DNA of 64,000 nucleotides from Kitasatospora sp. Root107 (GCF_001424875.1 NZ_LMCT01000004.1:182327-246326), one strand, 5' to 3'. Numbered from the stretch's first letter, positions 33,966 to 43,247 are shown. A program made the numbers and translations. Notes: generated by a model from the sequence alone, not told the origin.

Positions 33966-35747
33966 GTGACCGAACCAAATCAGGATCCGGGCGAGCCGGA
34001 CGTGCGCAGCGCCGGGTGGTACCTCTGGTGGCTCGTGGCCAGTCAGCCCGGCCGGTCGGTGGCCGGGGCGGTGTTCGGCACACTCTGGATGCTGGGGCTG
34101 ATCCTCCCCTCCTACCTGCTGTCCCGGGCAGTCGACGACGGACTGAAGGCCGACCACCCCGGCGCGCTGGTCGGCTGGTCGCTGGCCCTGGTGGTGGCCG
34201 GAGGACTGAACGCGCTGGTGGGTGTCGCCCGGCACCGCACCATGACCAAGGTCCGGATGGACGCCACCTTCCGCACCGTCCGGGTGGTGGTCCGGCAGGC
34301 CGTCCGGCTCGGCTCGGCGCTGTCCCGGCAGGCGGCCGCCGGTGAGCTGGTGACCATCGGCGTCTCCGACGTACAGCGGATGAGCGCGGCCCTGACCTTC
34401 ACCGGCCCGGGGGTCGGTGCGGTGATCGCGTACCTGACGGTCGCGTACCTGCTGCTGGAGATCTCCCCGCTGCTGGCGGCGCTGGTGCTGCTCGGTGTCC
34501 CGGCGCTCGCGCTGCTGATCGGGCCGCTGCTCGGCCGGCTCCAGGAGACCGAGGCCCGCTACCGCGAGCGGCAGGGCAGGCTGGCCGGCCGGTTCGAGGA
34601 CCTGGTCGGCGGCCTTCGGGTGCTGCACGGGCTCGGCGGCAAGGAGATGTACGCCGCCAGGTACCGGCAGGACTCGCAGCTGCTGCTGGCGGACGGCTAC
34701 CGGGTCGGCGCGGTGACCAGCTGGATCCAGTCGATCGGGGCCGGGCTGCCGATCCTGTTCGTGGCCGTGGTCACCTGGGCCGCCGCCCGGCTGGCGGCCC
34801 AGGGCACCATCACCATCGGCGAGTTGGTCGCGGTGTTCGGGTACACGGCGGCGCTGAACATCCCGGTCTGGTTCCTGATGGAGGGCGGCCAGGACGTCAG
34901 CCGGGGGCTGGTCGCGGCCCGCCGTACGGTGCGGTTCCTCACCCTGACGCCCCGTCGGAGCAGCGCCGGAGCGGACGCCCCGGACGGCCCCGCGCCGCTC
35001 CTCGACCCGCAGTCCGGGGTCGAGGTGCTGCCTGGCCGGCTCACCGTGCTGGCTTGCGCCCGTCCCGCCGACGCCGTCGCGGTGGTGGACCGGCTGACCC
35101 GGTTCGCCGACACCGACTCATCGGCGGACAGCCCCAGTTGGGGAACCGTCCGGCTGGACCAGGTCGAGCTGCCGACGGTGCGCGAGCGGATCCTGATCGC
35201 CGACAACGAGGCGGCGCTGTTCGCCGGCCCGCTCCGGGAGCTGCTCGGCGGCCGACAGGACCGGGAGGACAAGGCGCTGCTGGAGGCACTCGAAGCGGCC
35301 GCCGCCCTGGACGTGCTGCGCGGGCTGCCCGCCGGGCTCGAGTCGCCGGTCGAGGCCGAGGGCCGCAACCTGTCCGGCGGGCAGCGGCAACGGCTCCGGC
35401 TGGCCCGGGCGCTGCTGGCCGACCCGGAGGTCCTGCTGGCCGTCGAGCCGACCTCGGCCGTCGACTCGCACACCGAGGCGGTGATGGCCGCCGGGCTCCG
35501 GACCTTCCGGGCGGGCCGTACCACCCTGGTCACCAGCACCTCGCCGCTGCTGCTGGACCGGGCCGACACCGTCGTGCACCTGGTCGACGGCCGAGTGGCG
35601 GCCACCGGCCCGCACCGCGAACTGCTCCGCGACCACCCCGGCTACCGGGCGCTGGTCACCCGGGAGGAAGCACCCACCGAAGCGCCCGCCGAGCCGTCCA
35701 CCGCCGACCTGCCCGCGCCGCGTTCTGCCGAGGAGTCCGTCCGATGA
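33966..35747 (+). CDS. ABC exporter half-transporter, degenerate nucleotide site (subunit A)
   Basis: The 593-residue protein has an N-terminal six-helix exporter domain (30-320) and an ATPase domain (350-575). The signature motif NLSGGQRQRLRLARALL is intact. The Walker A loop is gone: the strand VLPGRLTVLACARPADAVAV lacks GxxGxGKS. Walker B reads VLLAVEPTSAVD, with the Asp lost. The start is a GTG. The stop overlaps the start of the partner gene by four bases. It should work only as a heterodimer, donating its signature motif to the partner's ATP site. The cargo is unknown. Confidence 0.88.
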   Translation: MTEPNQDPGEPDVRSAGWYLWWLVASQPGRSVAGAVFGTLWMLGLILPSYLLSRAVDDGLKADHPGALVGWSLALVVAGGLNALVGVARHRTMTKVRMDATFRTVRVVVRQAVRLGSALSRQAAAGELVTIGVSDVQRMSAALTFTGPGVGAVIAYLTVAYLLLEISPLLAALVLLGVPALALLIGPLLGRLQETEARYRERQGRLAGRFEDLVGGLRVLHGLGGKEMYAARYRQDSQLLLADGYRVGAVTSWIQSIGAGLPILFVAVVTWAAARLAAQGTITIGELVAVFGYTAALNIPVWFLMEGGQDVSRGLVAARRTVRFLTLTPRRSSAGADAPDGPAPLLDPQSGVEVLPGRLTVLACARPADAVAVVDRLTRFADTDSSADSPSWGTVRLDQVELPTVRERILIADNEAALFAGPLRELLGGRQDREDKALLEALEAAAALDVLRGLPAGLESPVEAEGRNLSGGQRQRLRLARALLADPEVLLAVEPTSAVDSHTEAVMAAGLRTFRAGRTTLVTSTSPLLLDRADTVVHLVDGRVAATGPHRELLRDHPGYRALVTREEAPTEAPAEPSTADLPAPRSAEESVR

Positions 35748-37483
35748 GCACCGCCACCGACCACCAACTCCCGGTCGCCGGCGTGCGCGAGGTGCGCCGG
35801 GCCGCCCGTGGCCTGCTCCGGCAGGACCGCCGGTCGCTGGGCGGGGTGCTGACGCTCAACGTGCTGGCCGCCGCCACCGGGCTGGCCGGGCCCGCACTGC
35901 TCGGCCGGATCGTCGACCAGGTCGGCAACGGCGGCGGCGTGGCCGCGGTGGACCGGCTCGCGGCGGCCGTGGTGCTCTGCGCGCTGCTGCAACTGCTGTT
36001 CACCCGTCAGGCCCGCTACCTCGGGCACCGGATCGGCGAGCGGACCTCCGCCCGGGTCCGGGAACAGTTCGTCGACCGGGCCCTGGACCTGCCGCCGACC
36101 GTGGTCGAACAGGCGGGCACCGGCGATCTGACGGCCCGTGGCACCACCGATGTGGCGGCCGTCGGCACCACCCTGCGGGACTCCGTACCGAAGATCTTCA
36201 TCGCCGGTCTCGAGGTCGTGTTCATCTTCGGTGCGGTCTTCGTGATCAACCCGCTGCTCGGTGCCTGCGGCCTGCTCGGCCTGTCGGGCATCTGGTTCGG
36301 TACCCGTTGGTACCTGCGCCGCGCCCGGGCCGCCTACCTGGCGGAGGGATCGGCCAACTCGGTCGTCGCCGAGGTGCTGGCCGCCACCGCGGCCGGCGCC
36401 CGGACGGTGGACGCGCTCGGTCTCCAGCAGCGCCGGATCGCCGCCGCCGAACTGGCGATCGGCACCGCCCGCCGGGCCCGGTTCCGGACGCTGTTCCTGC
36501 GCAGCGTGTACTTCCCGGTGATCGACGCCTCCTATCTGGTCCCGGTGGCGATCGTCCTGCTGGTCGGCGGACCGCTGCACGCGCACGGCGTGCTCAGCCT
36601 GGGCAGCGTGGTGGCCACCGCGATGTACCTGCGCCGGCTGGCCGACCCGGTGGACGTCGTGCTGATGCAGATCGAGCAACTCCAGAGCAGCGGCGCCTCG
36701 TTCGCCCGGGTGGAGGGGATCGCCGGGGCGCCCAGGAGCCCGAGCGCCGCCGCGGGCACGCCGGTCGACGACCGGATCGAGGTCACCGGCGTCCGGTACG
36801 CCTACGACGGCGGCCCGGACGTGCTGCACGGGGTGGAACTGACGGTCCGTCCGGGGGAGCGGATCGCCGTGGTCGGCCCGTCCGGCTCGGGCAAGACCAC
36901 CCTGAGCCGGCTGCTGGCCGGCATGGACCGGCCGCGCACCGGCAGCGTGACGGTCGGCGGGGTGCCGATCGCGGACCTCGACCCGGAGGCGCTGCGCCGC
37001 CAGGTCGTCCTGGTCACCCAGGAGCACCACGTCTTCCTCGGCACCCTGCGGGACAACCTGCAGATCGCCGCCCCCGAGGCCGGGGACGGCGAGCTGCTGG
37101 CCGCGCTGGACGCGGTGGGCTGGGCACACCCGCTGCCGGACGGCCTGGACACCGAGCTGGGCCCGGCCGGTCACCGGCTCGGCGGCGCCCAGGCCCAGCA
37201 ACTCGCGTTGGCCCGAGTGGCGTTGGCCGACCCGCACACGCTGATCCTGGACGAGGCCACCGCGCTGCTCGACCCGACCGCCGCCCGGGCCACCGAACGC
37301 GCGCTGGCCGCCGTACTGGAGGGCCGGACGGTGATCGCGGTGGCCCACCGGCTGCACACCGCGCACGACGCCGACCGGGTGGCGGTGATGGAGGACGGCC
37401 GGCTCAGCGAGGTCGGCAGCCACCACGAACTGGTCGCCGCCGACGGTCCGTACGCGGCGCTCTGGCGGTCCTGGCAGCAGTGA
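35744..37483 (+). CDS. ABC exporter half-transporter, catalytic partner (subunit B)
   Basis: The 579-residue protein has six membrane helices (35-310) and an ATPase domain with perfect Walker A (VVGPSGSGKTTLSRLLAG) and Walker B (TLILDEATALLD). Its signature motif is degenerate: RLGGAQAQQLALARV replaces LSGGQ. Combined with subunit A, one composite ATP site (this Walker A plus the signature of A) is complete and the other is dead. That is the pattern of heterodimeric exporters such as BmrCD and TM287/288. The ATG overlaps the TGA of subunit A (ATGA), so translation is coupled. Confidence 0.9.
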   Translation: MSTATDHQLPVAGVREVRRAARGLLRQDRRSLGGVLTLNVLAAATGLAGPALLGRIVDQVGNGGGVAAVDRLAAAVVLCALLQLLFTRQARYLGHRIGERTSARVREQFVDRALDLPPTVVEQAGTGDLTARGTTDVAAVGTTLRDSVPKIFIAGLEVVFIFGAVFVINPLLGACGLLGLSGIWFGTRWYLRRARAAYLAEGSANSVVAEVLAATAAGARTVDALGLQQRRIAAAELAIGTARRARFRTLFLRSVYFPVIDASYLVPVAIVLLVGGPLHAHGVLSLGSVVATAMYLRRLADPVDVVLMQIEQLQSSGASFARVEGIAGAPRSPSAAAGTPVDDRIEVTGVRYAYDGGPDVLHGVELTVRPGERIAVVGPSGSGKTTLSRLLAGMDRPRTGSVTVGGVPIADLDPEALRRQVVLVTQEHHVFLGTLRDNLQIAAPEAGDGELLAALDAVGWAHPLPDGLDTELGPAGHRLGGAQAQQLALARVALADPHTLILDEATALLDPTAARATERALAAVLEGRTVIAVAHRLHTAHDADRVAVMEDGRLSEVGSHHELVAADGPYAALWRSWQQ

Positions 37484-37487
37484 GCGG

Positions 37488-38963
37488 TTACGCCATGGCG
37501 GGCTCGGGCTGAGCGGTCATCAGACGCTGCGGGCGGCGCAGCAGCAGGTAGCCGAAGCCGGTCAGGGTGACCAGTCCGACGCCGAGCAGGGCGGCCCAGA
37601 CCTGGTACCAGGGGGCGCCCGGCGGCACCAGGACGGCGCGTGGCCAGCAGATGTTGACCACCTCGAAGCCGGTCCACAGCACGGCGAGCAGGTTGACCGG
37701 GGTGCCCCAGCGGCCGAGCGAGACCGCACCGGCCGGGCGCCAGGTGCCGCGCAGCCTGGCGGTCAGCGCGGCCACGCTGAGCAGGAAGAACGGCAGGAAG
37801 GTGGCCGCGCTGCCGAAGGTGATCAGGCTGCCGATCGCGGTGGACTCCAGGCCGAGCGGCAGCGCGGCGGCACTGACCAGGGTGGCGGCGACCAGTCCGC
37901 CGATCGGCGCCTGACGGCGGTTCACCTTGCGGACCTGGCGGGAGAACGGGAAGACGCCGTCCCGGGCGAGCGAGTACAGACCCCGGGCGGCGCCGCCCTG
38001 GGAGGCCATCAGGCAGGCGGTGAAGCTGACCACGACCACCAGCACGAAGGGCTTGGCCGACCAGTCGCCGAAGCCGGTCACCACGGCGGTGGTCACCGGG
38101 TCGAGGTCCGTACCGGCGATCACGGCGGCCGGGTCGGGGTGGGCGAGCACCACCGAGACGGCGTTCAGGATCACCACCACGCCGACGCTGAGCAGCGCCC
38201 AGCGCATCGCGCGCGGCACCTGGCGGGCGGCGTCCTTGGTCTCCTCGGCGGTGGAGACGCAGGCGTCGAAGCCGATGAAGGCCCAGCCGCCGACCGCGAT
38301 CACGGCGAGCAGCGAGCCGAGCCCGCCGGTGCCGGTGACGGCGGAGGCGTCCAGGCTGTCGGTGAGCAACGCGAAGCCGTGCTGCCGGAAGAAGAGCAGC
38401 AGGGCCAGGCCGACCAGTACCGAGGCGATCAGTTCGGCGGCGATCCCGGCCGAGACGAACCAGCGCAGCAGGTTGATGCCGTACGCGTTGACCAGCGTGC
38501 AGCAGAGCATGAAGGCGGCGGCCACCAGGACCAGACCGACCGGTGTCGGGGTGGCCCCGACCAGCGCGAAGAGCCAGGGCGCGGCCAGGTAGGCGACCGT
38601 GGTGTTGGCGAACATCACCGCGAACTGCCAGAGCCAGCCGCTCATCCAGGCGAAGCCGGGCCCGACCAGCCGCCGCGCCCACTGGTACGCGCCGCCGGCC
38701 AGCGGCCACTGCGAGGCCAGCTCGGAGTAGACCGCGACCACCAGCAGCTGGCCGAGCAGGCAGACCGGCAGCGCCCAGATCCAGGCACCGCCCTGGATGC
38801 TCATGCCGACCTGGGCCACCGCGTAGAGGCCGACCACGGGGGAGACCACGGCGAAGCCCATCGAGATGTTGCCGAGCACGCCGAGGCTGCGGCGCAGCTC
38901 CTGGCGGTAGCCGAGGGCGGCCAGCGCCTCGGCGTCGGAGGAGGGGACGGTTCTCTCGGTCAT
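37488..38963 (-). CDS. APC superfamily amino acid permease
   Basis: The 491-residue protein has twelve membrane helices. The helix 1 motif NISMGFAVVSPVVGLYAVA and SELASQWPLAGGAYQWARRLVGPGFAW, spanning helix 2 and its following loop, are typical of the amino acid/choline transporter branch. GFDACVSTAEETKDAARQVPRAM marks the helix 6-7 region. It probably imports an amino acid, amine or GABA-like compound, but specificity is not readable. AAGGTGG is six bases before the ATG at 38963. A palindrome lies 25 bases upstream of the start. The gene converges on the ABC operon with four bases between stops. Confidence 0.87.
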   Translation of the reverse strand: MTERTVPSSDAEALAALGYRQELRRSLGVLGNISMGFAVVSPVVGLYAVAQVGMSIQGGAWIWALPVCLLGQLLVVAVYSELASQWPLAGGAYQWARRLVGPGFAWMSGWLWQFAVMFANTTVAYLAAPWLFALVGATPTPVGLVLVAAAFMLCCTLVNAYGINLLRWFVSAGIAAELIASVLVGLALLLFFRQHGFALLTDSLDASAVTGTGGLGSLLAVIAVGGWAFIGFDACVSTAEETKDAARQVPRAMRWALLSVGVVVILNAVSVVLAHPDPAAVIAGTDLDPVTTAVVTGFGDWSAKPFVLVVVVSFTACLMASQGGAARGLYSLARDGVFPFSRQVRKVNRRQAPIGGLVAATLVSAAALPLGLESTAIGSLITFGSAATFLPFFLLSVAALTARLRGTWRPAGAVSLGRWGTPVNLLAVLWTGFEVVNICWPRAVLVPPGAPWYQVWAALLGVGLVTLTGFGYLLLRRPQRLMTAQPEPAMA

Positions 38964-38987
38964 CCGGTGCCACCTTGCCGTCATAAA

Positions 38988-39002
38988 ACTAACTTTGTTA
39001 GT
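38988..39002. promoter_or_regulatory. Palindromic operator upstream of the permease gene
   Basis: ACTAAC-TTT-GTTAGT is a perfect 6-base inverted repeat with a 3-base spacer. It is A/T-rich against its surroundings and ends 25 bases before the permease ATG. It looks like a site for a TetR- or GntR-type repressor. No regulator gene is adjacent, so the cognate protein lies elsewhere. Confidence 0.65.
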
Positions 39003-39306
39003 CGGAGACGGTAGTCGCTGACCGGAGAGTAGGGAAGGGGCCGACATGCGATTGATATCTACCGGGGACGGCGAGGACGATCCCCGGGGCTGACCCCGTT
39101 CTCGCAGCGCAAACACTCCACCTGGCGCCGGGGCCTGGCGGCACCACCTTCACCGCATGCAAGGCGCCGCCGGTCCGCTTCCGAGGAACACCCCGGCCAC
39201 CCGATCGGCCCAGCAGCCGACAGCCCGTCAGGACAGCGCTCCGTCCTGACGGGAGGCTGGGAGTCTGATCCGCCCCTGGCAGAAGCCCGGCAGAAGCAGG
39301 AGCCCC
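39003..39306. other. Long intergenic stretch with a strong hairpin
   Basis: No convincing gene is seen between the permease promoter and the potassium channel gene. The stretch contains a perfect 11-base-pair hairpin (CCCGTCAGGAC with GTCCTGACGGG, 39224-39253) some 50 bases before the channel ATG. A CCGGGG/CCCCGG pair lies near 39062-39096. The hairpin could be an RNA element in the channel leader or a stray terminator. Confidence 0.5.
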
Positions 39307-39885
39307 ATGGACCCGAAGCAGCGCGGCCCCCGCCACGGTGTGCTCTTGGCGTGGCTGCTGGCGCCACTGAGCGCCGTGGTCCTGATGACGGGTTACTTCA
39401 CCGTCCCGCTGGGCCGCTTCGGCCCCGACCACCCGCTGCTCAGCTGGATCAGCTTCACCGTGGCGCTGGGCGTACTGGCGCTTCTGCTGCTGCGTCAGGT
39501 CCGCTACGTCCTGGTGCCCTCCGGGCGGGGGCGGCCCGCCGTCGGCATCGCACTGCTGATCTGCCTGTCGCTGGTCATCTTCGCCGCCGCCTACCTGGCG
39601 CTCTCCCGCCAGGACGGCGAGTTCACCAACCTGAGCACCCGGCTCGACGCCCTCTACTTCACCGTGATCACGACGTCGACCATCGGCTACGGCGACATCA
39701 CCCCATCCGGCCAGTCCGCCCGCCTGGTGGTCATGCTCCAGATCGCCTTCAACCTGGTCTTCCTCACCACCGCCGCCGGCGCACTCACCACCCAGCTGCG
39801 CACCCGCTTCACCACCCGGGCAAACGCTCGTACCCACGCCGACGAGACGTCACCCCAGCCGGGGGAGCAGGCCGACGACACCTGA
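39307..39885 (+). CDS. Voltage-independent potassium channel family protein
   Basis: The 192-residue membrane protein has two leading helices (14-35, 45-65), then a third (78-98). A pore helix with selectivity filter TTSTIGYGDITPSG is at about 118-135, followed by the inner helix (136-160). The cytoplasmic tail is short and lacks an RCK domain. The pattern fits Ion_trans_2 channels that conduct potassium as tetramers. GGAG precedes the ATG. The gene is alone and converges on the NTF2-like gene. Confidence 0.9.
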   Translation: MDPKQRGPRHGVLLAWLLAPLSAVVLMTGYFTVPLGRFGPDHPLLSWISFTVALGVLALLLLRQVRYVLVPSGRGRPAVGIALLICLSLVIFAAAYLALSRQDGEFTNLSTRLDALYFTVITTSTIGYGDITPSGQSARLVVMLQIAFNLVFLTTAAGALTTQLRTRFTTRANARTHADETSPQPGEQADDT

Positions 39886-39921
39886 ACAGCGTCCGGGCCG
39901 GCCGACCGGTACCAGGGCGGA

Positions 39922-40344
39922 TCAGCGGGCGGGCATCGCCTCCCGGACCTTGGCGGTGTCGACGAACTGCTCGAAGCGGACGATCCGGCCGCCGCGTACG
40001 ACGAAGTGGTGCGCGACGCGTACGTCGATGTCCTTGCCGGTGGCCTTGTTGGTGGCGGTGTAGCGGGCCAGTACGACGACGTTCTCGCCGTCCACGACGT
40101 AGGTGTCGTCGTGGGCGGCCCAGCCGTCCCACTCCTTGCCCAGCTGCTCCATGACGGCGGAGGTGACCCCGGTCGGGGTGCGGTAGGTGCCGGCCAGTGG
40201 GAAGCCCGCCATCTCGGTCCACTCCACGTCGTCGGCGAGGGTGGCCCGCAGGGCCTCCAGGTCACCGCCGGCGGAGGCGAGGTACTGGCGGCGTACGACG
40301 TCGGCGGGTGCGGTGGAGGTCTGGAAGTCGGTCGTCTCGCACAT
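39922..40344 (-). CDS. SnoaL/NTF2-like family protein
   Basis: The 140-residue protein has the cone-shaped NTF2 fold: helical start VVRRQYLASAGGDLEALRATLADDVEW, then beta strands ending HHFVVRGGRIVRFEQFVDTAKV. The family includes polyketide cyclases, ketosteroid isomerases and many small-molecule binding proteins. No catalytic pattern is clear. AGGAGG precedes the ATG. It lies 46 bases downstream of the aldo/keto reductase gene and is probably in the same transcript. Confidence 0.85.
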   Translation of the reverse strand: MCETTDFQTSTAPADVVRRQYLASAGGDLEALRATLADDVEWTEMAGFPLAGTYRTPTGVTSAVMEQLGKEWDGWAAHDDTYVVDGENVVVLARYTATNKATGKDIDVRVAHHFVVRGGRIVRFEQFVDTAKVREAMPAR

Positions 40345-40390
40345 GGCTGGGGTCCTCCTGGAACGAGGGGCGGGGTGGATGTCTGCCGGG

Positions 40391-41242
40391 TCAGCTGTCC
40401 AGGCGCAGGTTGCCCATCCGGGCGGCGATCTGGGGGTCCCGGTGGTCGAAGAAGAGCGAGGCGCCGGTGTCGAGGGTGGCGATGGCCGCCATCTGGTCGT
40501 CGGTGAGGTGGAAGTCGAAGATGTCGAAGTTCTCCGCCATCCGCTCGGCGCGGATTGACTTGGGGATCGCCACGACGCCGCGCTGGGTCAGCCAGCGGAG
40601 CACGACCTGCGCCACGGACTTGCCGTGCTTCGCGCCGATCCCGCTCAGCAGCGGGTGCGTGAACAGGTCGTTCCTGCCCTCGGCGAACCCGCCCCAGGAC
40701 TGGATCTGGACCCCGTGCTCACGCATCAGCTCCTGGTCGGCGGTGCGCTGGAAGAACGGGTGGGTCTCGATCTGGTTGACCGCCGGTGTGATCTCGTTGT
40801 TGACGACCAGGTCGACGAGCCGGTCGGGGTAGAAGTTGGCGACGCCGATCGCCCTGGCCAGGCCCTCGCGGTTGAGCTCCTCCAAGCCGCGCCACTGGCC
40901 GTACACGTCGCCGAAGGGCTGGTGCATCAGGTACAGGTCGAGGTGGTCCAGGCCGAGCTTGGCCAGCGAGGTCTCGAAGGCACGCCGGGTGTTCTGCTGC
41001 GCGGGTGCGTCCTGGATCCACAGCTTGGTGGTGACGAACAGCTCCTCGCGCGGGATGCCACTGCTCTTGATGGCGCGGCCGACGGCCTCCTCGTTCTGGT
41101 AGGCGGCGGCCGTGTCGAGTAGGCGGTAGCCGACCGCGAGGGCGTCGGTGACGGCCTTCTCGGTCTGCTCCGGCGGGATCTGGTAGACGCCGAAGCCGAG
41201 GACCGGCATCTCGACGCCGTTGTTCAGCGTGACGTTCTGCAT
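40391..41242 (-). CDS. Aldo/keto reductase (2,5-diketo-gluconate reductase-like)
   Basis: The 283-residue TIM-barrel NADPH-dependent reductase has the catalytic tetrad visible: Asp and Tyr in [11 protein letters not shown], Lys in FVTTKLWI and His in [10 protein letters not shown]. The cofactor-binding end reads [20 protein letters not shown]. Such enzymes reduce aldehydes and ketones including methylglyoxal. It sits between an NTF2-like and a metallo-beta-lactamase gene on the same strand. With the divergent TetR gene beyond, the group suggests detoxification, but that is inference. GGAAG precedes the ATG. Confidence 0.88.
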   Translation of the reverse strand: MQNVTLNNGVEMPVLGFGVYQIPPEQTEKAVTDALAVGYRLLDTAAAYQNEEAVGRAIKSSGIPREELFVTTKLWIQDAPAQQNTRRAFETSLAKLGLDHLDLYLMHQPFGDVYGQWRGLEELNREGLARAIGVANFYPDRLVDLVVNNEITPAVNQIETHPFFQRTADQELMREHGVQIQSWGGFAEGRNDLFTHPLLSGIGAKHGKSVAQVVLRWLTQRGVVAIPKSIRAERMAENFDIFDFHLTDDQMAAIATLDTGASLFFDHRDPQIAARMGNLRLDS

Positions 41243-41521
41243 GGGACTTCCTTCGGTCGGAGAGAGTGCGAAGCTCGTGACAGTCCACCTTCGCTCGCTC
41301 TCGCCTCCCGTGGCAGGTCGAGCCGTGCCAGGGGGTGACGGACGGGGGTAGTGACAGGGCCCTCACCGGCGCCCAGGACGACGACGAGTCCCAGACAGAC
41401 CATCCCGACCGCTCCTGCTGCCGACCGCCTCCGCCGAGCACCGTGGTCGGCGCAGCGCGTACGGACCGCATCCCCGCGCTGCGCGGGCGGTGAGGCATCC
41501 GCGACCCCGGACCCGTCGTCG
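41243..41521. other. Intergenic stretch between reductase and MBL genes
   Basis: These 279 bases hold no gene that I can support. Frames are open because of base composition, but they show no consistent third-position bias or start signal. The part next to 41243 should contain a promoter for the reductase/NTF2 pair. No clear palindrome is seen. Confidence 0.4.
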
Positions 41522-42328
41522 TCAGCCCCAGGGCATCTCGCCCTTGACCACCTTGGGGCTGAGCTGTGCGGCGATACCGAAGCTCAACTCCGGGTAGTGC
41601 TTGAACAGTTCAGCCGTAGCCGTGTCACCGTCGGGTGTGGCGGCGACGATGTCGGCGAAGGTCTTCAGGTAGTCGCGAGTGTGCCGGATCGCCGAGATGT
41701 CGGCGGGTGCGCCCGGGGCACGGTGGCCGGGTACGACGAGACGGGGAGCATGGGCCTCCATCTCGTCCAACAGGCTGATCCAGGCGGCCTGTTGGGCATC
41801 GGTGGCGGTGTCGGCCACCCACACGTGCTGGCCGGAGAAGACCAGGACGCCGCCCAGCAGCCACCGGGTCTCGGGCTGGAACAGGTAGCCGTGCATCGGG
41901 AGTTCGGCGGGCTGTCCCTTGAGCTGGAAGACGTGACCCTCCAGTGAGATGTCCTGGGTCTGCGGCTGGAGGTCGACCAAACGGGTGGGCAGGTTGACGC
42001 CGGTGTCGGCCCAGGCCTTGAGCTTCCCCTCGTAGCTGTGCCTGATGTGGTCGAGCACGGTGGGGGTGGCGGTGAAGACGGCGTCGGGGAAGGCGTCGGC
42101 GATGACCTCGGCACCGAAGTAGAAGTCCGGGTCGCCGTGGCTGACGAACACCTGCTTCAGCGTCTTGCCGGAGTCCAGCACCGCGGCGGCGATCCGGTGT
42201 CCGTCGGCGCGGGTGAAGGCGGCGTCCACCAGCAGTGCGTCGGTCTCTCCCGTCACGAGCGTGGCGGTCTTGGCCTTCGCGCCGGCCGGGAAGTCGAGGT
42301 CGAGGATCGTGTGGTCGAGCGTGCTCAT
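41522..42328 (-). CDS. Metallo-beta-lactamase fold protein with altered metal motif
   Basis: The 268-residue protein has an MBL fold: start DHTILDLDFPAGAKAKTATLV, core motif VFVSHGDPDFYFGAEVI, and later motifs ELPMHGYLF and RLVVPGHRAPG. The canonical HxHxDH is replaced by SHGDPDFYFG, leaving one His and two Asp. It may bind metal differently or be non-hydrolytic. AAGGAG precedes the ATG at 42328; the frame upstream looks noncoding. It is divergent from the TetR gene across 232 bases, which should hold the control region. Confidence 0.8.
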   Translation of the reverse strand: MSTLDHTILDLDFPAGAKAKTATLVTGETDALLVDAAFTRADGHRIAAAVLDSGKTLKQVFVSHGDPDFYFGAEVIADAFPDAVFTATPTVLDHIRHSYEGKLKAWADTGVNLPTRLVDLQPQTQDISLEGHVFQLKGQPAELPMHGYLFQPETRWLLGGVLVFSGQHVWVADTATDAQQAAWISLLDEMEAHAPRLVVPGHRAPGAPADISAIRHTRDYLKTFADIVAATPDGDTATAELFKHYPELSFGIAAQLSPKVVKGEMPWG

Positions 42329-42560
42329 GCGGAGCTCCTTACGTTCACGAAGGATCGGGCCGGTGCATCGCGCCCGTGCGGCCAGTCTCATGGCCGGGCC
42401 CGGACCCGGCCAGCCGACCGGGAGGCCCTGCCACCGCCCGGAACGGCACTGCCGCGCAGGTGACGGCTGCCGCTGGGAGCCGCAGGACATCAGGCTGTAA
42501 CGTGACCGGGTCGGCGGACAGCCGCCGGAGTGGTAGCGGGGCAGGCGGAGGGCGGGGACG

Positions 42561-43178
42561 GTGGGGCGACCCAGCAGGGCACTGCTGAGCAGGGAGATCA
42601 TCGCCAGGGCGGCGCTCGCCGTGGTGGACGAGAGCGGCCCGGACGGCCTCACCATGCGGGCGCTGGCCGACCGGCTCGGGGTCAAGGCCGCCTCGCTCTA
42701 CAACCACGTGGCCGGGAAGGACGAGCTGCTCGACTCGCTCGCCGAACTGGTCAACGCCGAGATCGACCTGACCCCGCTGGCGGACCCGCAGTGGCGGGCG
42801 GGCATCGCCGGGTACGCCCGGGGCTACCGCGCGGTCTTCCGTCGGCACCCGAACACGATCGCCCTGCTGGCCCGCCGTCGGGTCGAGGCAGACCGCCAAC
42901 TGCTCGGGTACGAGGCGCTGTTGGCCGCACTCGGGCGGGCCGGTCTGGGACCGGCCGACGCGGCGGAGGCGGCGGCCGCGCTGGACTACCTGGTGCTCGG
43001 CTCCGCGCTGGAGACCTTCGTCGCCGGGTTCGCCCGTCCCGCCGAGGAGTACCGGCCTGACTACCCGTCACTGGCCGAGGCGCTGACGCAGTCGGCCGCG
43101 CGGGGCGGCGGGCTGGACGAGCGCGGTTTCGAACTGGCCCTCGGGCTGCTGCTGGACGGGCTTGCCGCCCGGGTCTGA
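42561..43178 (+). CDS. TetR/AcrR family transcriptional regulator
   Basis: The 205-residue protein has an N-terminal helix-turn-helix (GLTMRALADRLGVKAASLYNH, residues 29-49). The C-terminal ligand domain resembles TetR class C-terminal regions (RRVEADRQLLGYEALLAALG). The start is a GTG preceded by GGGGACG. It faces away from the MBL gene and may regulate the MBL/reductase/NTF2 set, a guess based only on the divergent layout. No palindrome that I would call an operator is seen in the intergenic region. A strong terminator follows. Confidence 0.87.
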   Translation: MGRPSRALLSREIIARAALAVVDESGPDGLTMRALADRLGVKAASLYNHVAGKDELLDSLAELVNAEIDLTPLADPQWRAGIAGYARGYRAVFRRHPNTIALLARRRVEADRQLLGYEALLAALGRAGLGPADAAEAAAALDYLVLGSALETFVAGFARPAEEYRPDYPSLAEALTQSAARGGGLDERGFELALGLLLDGLAARV

Positions 43179-43198
43179 GCAGGGTGTAGGCATGCGGA

Positions 43199-43230
43199 GG
43201 GCGGGCCCGGTCTCGTCCCCGGGCCCGCCC
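43199..43230. terminator. Bidirectional terminator between TetR and thioredoxin genes
   Basis: A perfect 12-base-pair GC stem (GGGCGGGCCCGG with CCGGGCCCGCCC, loop of 8) sits between two convergent genes, 20 bases from one stop and 17 from the other. No U tract is present on either side. Confidence 0.8.
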
Positions 43231-43247
43231 ACGTCCCTTGCCGCCGC

